A DNA stretch of 47,132 bases, from NCBI GenBank assembly GCA_041745535.1, contig JBGTIS010000336.1:1-47132 (forward strand), in the 5' to 3' direction. Source of the stretch: JBGTIS01 sp041745535 (GTDB lineage Bacteria; Bacteroidota; Bacteroidia; Cytophagales; Cyclobacteriaceae). The position numbers and the translations under genes were made by a program. This document shows positions 43,834-47,132 of this stretch, piece by piece (within the stretch, counting starts at the first letter, position 1; the number at the start of each line of letters is the position of its first letter). Under the pieces are notes generated by a model. The model saw only the letters and a program-made list of their open reading frames with translations. It did not search any database and had not been told where the DNA came from.

Positions 43834-44871
43834 ATGCCCAATTCAATTACTAAAAACAACAAAGACTTTCTGTTCATTTACGAAGCCAGTATGTGTAACC
43901 CAAACGGTGATCCTGATCAGGAGAACAAACCTCGTATGGACTATGACACCAACACCAATTTGGTTACAGACACACGCTTGAAACGATACATCCGAGATTT
44001 TTTGAAGGAAGAAGGACAAGATATATTTATAGATATGGAAGGAGATGCTAAAGTGGCTATGGATCAGAAGCTGAAAAAAATATTATCCAGATTATTCTCT
44101 AATGAAGACGATTTTAATTCCCTGATACAAAATGATGCTGCTTTAGAACCACTAAAAGAACTGAGAAAAGACAATCAGAATAATATAGAAGTGTTAGTGA
44201 ATAAACTGGTTAATAAGAAAACAGAATATAAAATCCTGAATGTAGCTTTACTTACCCAACTGGTAAAGCAAAAATATATCGATATCAGGATGTTTGGAAG
44301 TGCTTTTGCTGTTGATGGGTTTAATAAAGCATTCACAGGAGCCATACAAATTAATTGGGGTTATTCTTTAAACAAGGTGGAATTGGTGGAGTCAAATTCT
44401 ATCGTAACCATCATGAATGATGATAGCAGTACCTTCGGAAAAGATTACCGGGTTTATTATAGCCTTTTGGCATTTACTGGCACTATCAACAAAAACGCAG
44501 CAAAAACTACCGGGCTCACTGATAATGACATAAATGTATTTCGAAGTGCTATCTGGAAATCAATTCCGTCCCTACCTACTCGATCCAAAATAAATCAATA
44601 TCCGAAATTGTATGTAGAAATAACCTATAATGAGGGGTTCTCGAATGGACATTTTGGTGACTTGCGAAATCTTATTAATGTAGATTGTAAAAATGGTGAT
44701 TATAAACAAGTTAGAAATTATGGAGATCTAAATATTGATTATAGTAACCTTGAGAACTTGATTGCTTCAAATAAGGGAGAAGAAAAAGATGACAAAGGCA
44801 ATTGCATAAAACCTATAAAGTCAGTAGAAATATACAAAGCTTCTGATGTAGATTTTAAATTTAAGGTTTAA
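43834..44871 (+). CDS. cas7: CRISPR-associated Cas7 (Csh2-type), Cascade backbone
   Basis: This 345-aa RAMP protein multimerises along the crRNA as the backbone of the type I-B Cascade. The start FLFIYEASMCNPNGDPDQEN, followed by PRMDYDTNTNLVTDTRLKRYIRDFL, is the signature of the Cas7/Csh2 (DevR-like) family. The later block IDIRMFGSAFAV, then FTGAIQINWGYSLNKVE, is also typical. The stop codon overlaps the cas5 start by one base (TAATG), so the two are translationally coupled, as expected for a fixed-stoichiometry complex. Confidence 0.96.
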   Translation: MPNSITKNNKDFLFIYEASMCNPNGDPDQENKPRMDYDTNTNLVTDTRLKRYIRDFLKEEGQDIFIDMEGDAKVAMDQKLKKILSRLFSNEDDFNSLIQNDAALEPLKELRKDNQNNIEVLVNKLVNKKTEYKILNVALLTQLVKQKYIDIRMFGSAFAVDGFNKAFTGAIQINWGYSLNKVELVESNSIVTIMNDDSSTFGKDYRVYYSLLAFTGTINKNAAKTTGLTDNDINVFRSAIWKSIPSLPTRSKINQYPKLYVEITYNEGFSNGHFGDLRNLINVDCKNGDYKQVRNYGDLNIDYSNLENLIASNKGEEKDDKGNCIKPIKSVEIYKASDVDFKFKV

Positions 44872-45635
44872 TGAAAGTATTGTCCTTTGACCTGAAAGGA
44901 AAGTTTGCTCATTTCCGAAAGTTTTATGCTAATAATACCGCTTTAAGTTATTCTGCTCCGCCCAGAACAACAATAATGGGTATGTTAGCAGCCATAATTG
45001 GAAGAAGTCGAGATACTTACTACGAAGAACTTGCGTCATCAAGAATAATGATTAGTGTACAGCTTCTTACTCCTATTAAAAAATCATTCCATCGTCTTAA
45101 CTTTTTAAGTATAAAAGGTTCATCAGATTTTAGAGGAGCTAATGGCAGAATCCAAACCCCATTTGAAGTAATCACAGGGCAGAATTTAGGGCAAGACGAT
45201 TTAGCTTATAGGATTTTTATTGCTAGTCCAGTAGAGCAATCAGATACTTTTGATAACCTACTTCTGAAAATTGAAAGTAAACATCTTACTTATAATATTA
45301 CTCTTGGTACGGCAAATTTTCTTGCGTCTATTGTTAATGTAAGGGTTTGGAATGGAGTTGAAAAAAAGGCTTCAGAGGAAATTATTAGGTTCTCTTCGAT
45401 TATTAATGTAGGTAGTATTGATGAATTAGTTTTCAATGATTCAGATAGCAGGAAGCTACTTTTAGAAGAAGAAATTATGCCTTCCGATTTTAAGGAAAAT
45501 CACAACAGGGAGGTAGTAAAAATGAACAGAGTGATTTATTCTACAACCGGTAGTTCTTTTATGGCAAAAATATCAGGGAGTTGCTACCAACTTCAATACG
45601 AAAATGAAGTAATAAACATTCAATTCTTTAACTAA
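44871..45635 (+). CDS. cas5: CRISPR-associated Cas5 (type I-B)
   Basis: This 254-aa RAMP protein caps the 5' handle of the crRNA in Cascade. VLSFDLKGKFAHFRKFYAN at the N-terminus, followed by TALSYSAPPRTTIMGMLAAIIG, is the conserved Cas5 start and glycine-rich loop. The region ILVN-like and strands up to IQFF complete a single RRM-type fold with a C-terminal beta extension. Its ATG shares a base with the cas7 stop. The cas3 start lies 3 bp past its own stop, so the genes are expressed together. Confidence 0.95.
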   Translation: MKVLSFDLKGKFAHFRKFYANNTALSYSAPPRTTIMGMLAAIIGRSRDTYYEELASSRIMISVQLLTPIKKSFHRLNFLSIKGSSDFRGANGRIQTPFEVITGQNLGQDDLAYRIFIASPVEQSDTFDNLLLKIESKHLTYNITLGTANFLASIVNVRVWNGVEKKASEEIIRFSSIINVGSIDELVFNDSDSRKLLLEEEIMPSDFKENHNREVVKMNRVIYSTTGSSFMAKISGSCYQLQYENEVINIQFFN

Positions 45636-45638
45636 GAA

Positions 45639-47132
45639 ATGCCAGATTTTTACTCACATTCGAAATATATTAATGATAGTAGACAAGGTACAAAGCTACT
45701 TAAAAAGCATATTGATGGAGTTAGCAAAAACGCCTTAGTAGCATTCTACTTTCGAAATAACTTAAAGTTATTCACTGTTGACCTTAAACTTTTACTAACT
45801 GACATTTGTAAATACCATGATTTAGGAAAATATACACAATATTTCCAAGAATATTTATTGGAGGGAAGACATGAAGGCAATAGCTTGAAGAATCATGCTC
45901 GACTTGGAGCCTATATAATATTTAATAAATACACAGCCCAAAACTTAACTCTGGCTATTTTTGCTTATCATATTATCAGACTTCATCATGCTGACCTAGC
46001 AAATTTCAATACAGATAGGTTTTTGCATGATATTGACTTTGAAGAACTTAAAGAGATCTTTACCAAACAGATTCATGGAATACAAAGTGTAATCGACCAG
46101 ATAAAGAATGAAATTAATGATCAAGTTTTATCAGAACACTTGCTATTTCCTGACAATAAAACGATAAGAAAATCTACAAGGGCCCTGCTAAAAAAGACAG
46201 AAAGCCAAAGCATTGAGCACTATTTCTTAATTAACTATCTCTTCTCCCTACTCATAGAAGCAGATAAACTAGATGCTTCGGATACGGAGATTTACACGAG
46301 AGAATCAATTGCTTTTGTATTAGTAGATGACTATATCGGTGTGCCTAAGGTAAACCCACGAGGTTTTGAAAACCTCGACGGTTTGGGGCAAAACGAACTG
46401 AGAAACTATGTAAGGGCAGAAGTTTTAGAAAACCTTGAGCAACCAGACATTATTAACCAAAAACTATTTACACTCACGGCACCCACTGGCATTGGAAAAA
46501 CGCTTACTGCCTTAGATTTTGCTCTGAGACTAAGAGCGTCTATTAAAGAAAAGGAAGAAAGAGAAGCTCAAATCATATACGGCTTACCCTTTATTAATAT
46601 TATTGAACAAAGTATAAAAGTATACAATGATGTACTGGGTAACCATGCTAAAGTATTGGCTCACTATCAATATGCCGATGCGGTTGGGCAACAAAGCGAT
46701 AAAGATGAAAGTGTTGGCTATCATCAGAAAGTAATGACTTTAGATACCTGGCAATGTGATGTAGTAATTACCACATTTGTCCAATTTCTACAAACCTTGA
46801 TTGGTAACCGTAACAAACTGCTTAAAAAATTTAACCATTTTGCGGGAGCCATCATTATTCTAGATGAAGTTCAAACCATTAGGCTAGATTATCTGCCTTT
46901 AGTAGGCGCAGCACTGTATTACCTGGCGAAATTTTTAGATGCACGGATCATATTGATGACGGCTACTAAACCCAAAATATTTGAGTTAGCCAATAGAGAA
47001 ATATTGGAAAAAGAAGGTGAAAATGCAATCGCAAAAGAACTATTACCATCTTTCGAACATGTATTTCAGCAGTTCAAACGCACCCAAATCATTCCGCTGA
47101 TTAATAAACAGATTACTACCGAAGAATTCGCG
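45639..47132 (+). CDS. cas3: CRISPR-associated nuclease/helicase Cas3 (3' end outside window)
   Basis: The first 498 residues of Cas3, which nicks and degrades the target strand after Cascade binding, start from ATG 45639. The N-terminal HD nuclease domain shows CKYHDLGKYTQYFQEYL (metal-binding His-Asp) and further His residues in NHARLGAY and IRLHHADL. The helicase begins with Walker A in LTAPTGIGKTLTALDFALRL, followed by motif II IIILDEVQTI (DEVQ, as in many I-B/I-D Cas3) and LMTATKPKIF. Between HD and helicase there is an in-frame palindromic segment encoding KVNPRGFENLDGLG (46352-46384, separate entry). The ORF is open to the window edge. Confidence 0.96.
   Translation, partial: MPDFYSHSKYINDSRQGTKLLKKHIDGVSKNALVAFYFRNNLKLFTVDLKLLLTDICKYHDLGKYTQYFQEYLLEGRHEGNSLKNHARLGAYIIFNKYTAQNLTLAIFAYHIIRLHHADLANFNTDRFLHDIDFEELKEIFTKQIHGIQSVIDQIKNEINDQVLSEHLLFPDNKTIRKSTRALLKKTESQSIEHYFLINYLFSLLIEADKLDASDTEIYTRESIAFVLVDDYIGVPKVNPRGFENLDGLGQNELRNYVRAEVLENLEQPDIINQKLFTLTAPTGIGKTLTALDFALRLRASIKEKEEREAQIIYGLPFINIIEQSIKVYNDVLGNHAKVLAHYQYADAVGQQSDKDESVGYHQKVMTLDTWQCDVVITTFVQFLQTLIGNRNKLLKKFNHFAGAIIILDEVQTIRLDYLPLVGAALYYLAKFLDARIILMTATKPKIFELANREILEKEGENAIAKELLPSFEHVFQQFKRTQIIPLINKQITTEEFA
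46352..46384. repeat. 33-bp palindromic element inside cas3
   Basis: AAACC-CA-CGAGGTTTT-G-AAAACCTCG-AC-GGTTT is an almost perfect inverted repeat: two 14-bp arms pair apart from a 2-bp internal mismatch. It is exactly 33 bp, so 11 codons are added without disrupting the frame, encoding about NPRGFENLDGL. Its position between HD and helicase domains is tolerant of insertion. It looks like a palindromic mobile repeat that has become part of a protein. Confidence 0.7.

Overview
The window reads as chromosomal DNA of a Bacteroidota bacterium, most likely Cytophagales. The evidence is the SusC/SusD outer-membrane pairs, DUF4230 and DUF5916 proteins, the NqrF-type Na+-NADH dehydrogenase subunit, frequent ATG starts without a clear Shine-Dalgarno, and AT-rich intergenic DNA. 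No tRNA, rRNA, intact insertion sequence or CRISPR array was seen.

Layout. 1-8768 (mostly minus strand) holds two SusC-type TonB-dependent receptors, the first cut by the window edge, and one SusD-like lipoprotein, interrupted at 1977-3905 by a small plus-strand gene and several structured non-coding repeats. 9487-12141 is a tight hemE-pabB-pabC run joining heme and p-aminobenzoate synthesis. 12291-15892 carries small envelope proteins and an M61 peptidase. 15948-17743 is an AT-rich patch with a Mrr_N-HNH nuclease, a 62-aa companion and the truncated C-terminal part of a PmeII-like restriction enzyme, so it looks like a decayed defence or restriction island. 18190-19798 encodes a STAS/SpoIIAA-like protein and a stand-alone PrnB-family (pyrrolnitrin-type, IDO/TDO-superfamily) haem protein. 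19875-34485 is mainly housekeeping metabolism: pgi, MocA/XdhC, a GH13 enzyme, an antiquitin-type ALDH, an arginase-fold protein with a cytochrome b5-like partner, nqrF and a Sua5/TsaC enzyme. 34708-36990 is a frameshifted delta-60-repeat surface protein. 37127-40846 holds a deacetylase lipoprotein and a DUF5916 outer-membrane protein.

41886-47132 (plus strand, running off the end) is a type I-B CRISPR-Cas operon, cas8b-cas7-cas5-cas3. About 440 bp upstream of cas8b there is a degenerate array of seven 22-bp direct repeats without spacers. No cas6 precedes cas8b. The Cas3 reading frame contains a 33-bp palindrome (11 codons) between its nuclease and helicase regions that looks like an in-frame insertion of a mobile palindromic repeat.

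The observations most worth following up are the palindrome inside cas3, the 22-bp repeats in front of the cas operon, the isolated PrnB homologue, the 54-bp hairpin repeats at 3498-3635, the GC-rich inverted element at 2544-2666 and a 30-aa membrane micro-gene in front of the GH13 enzyme.
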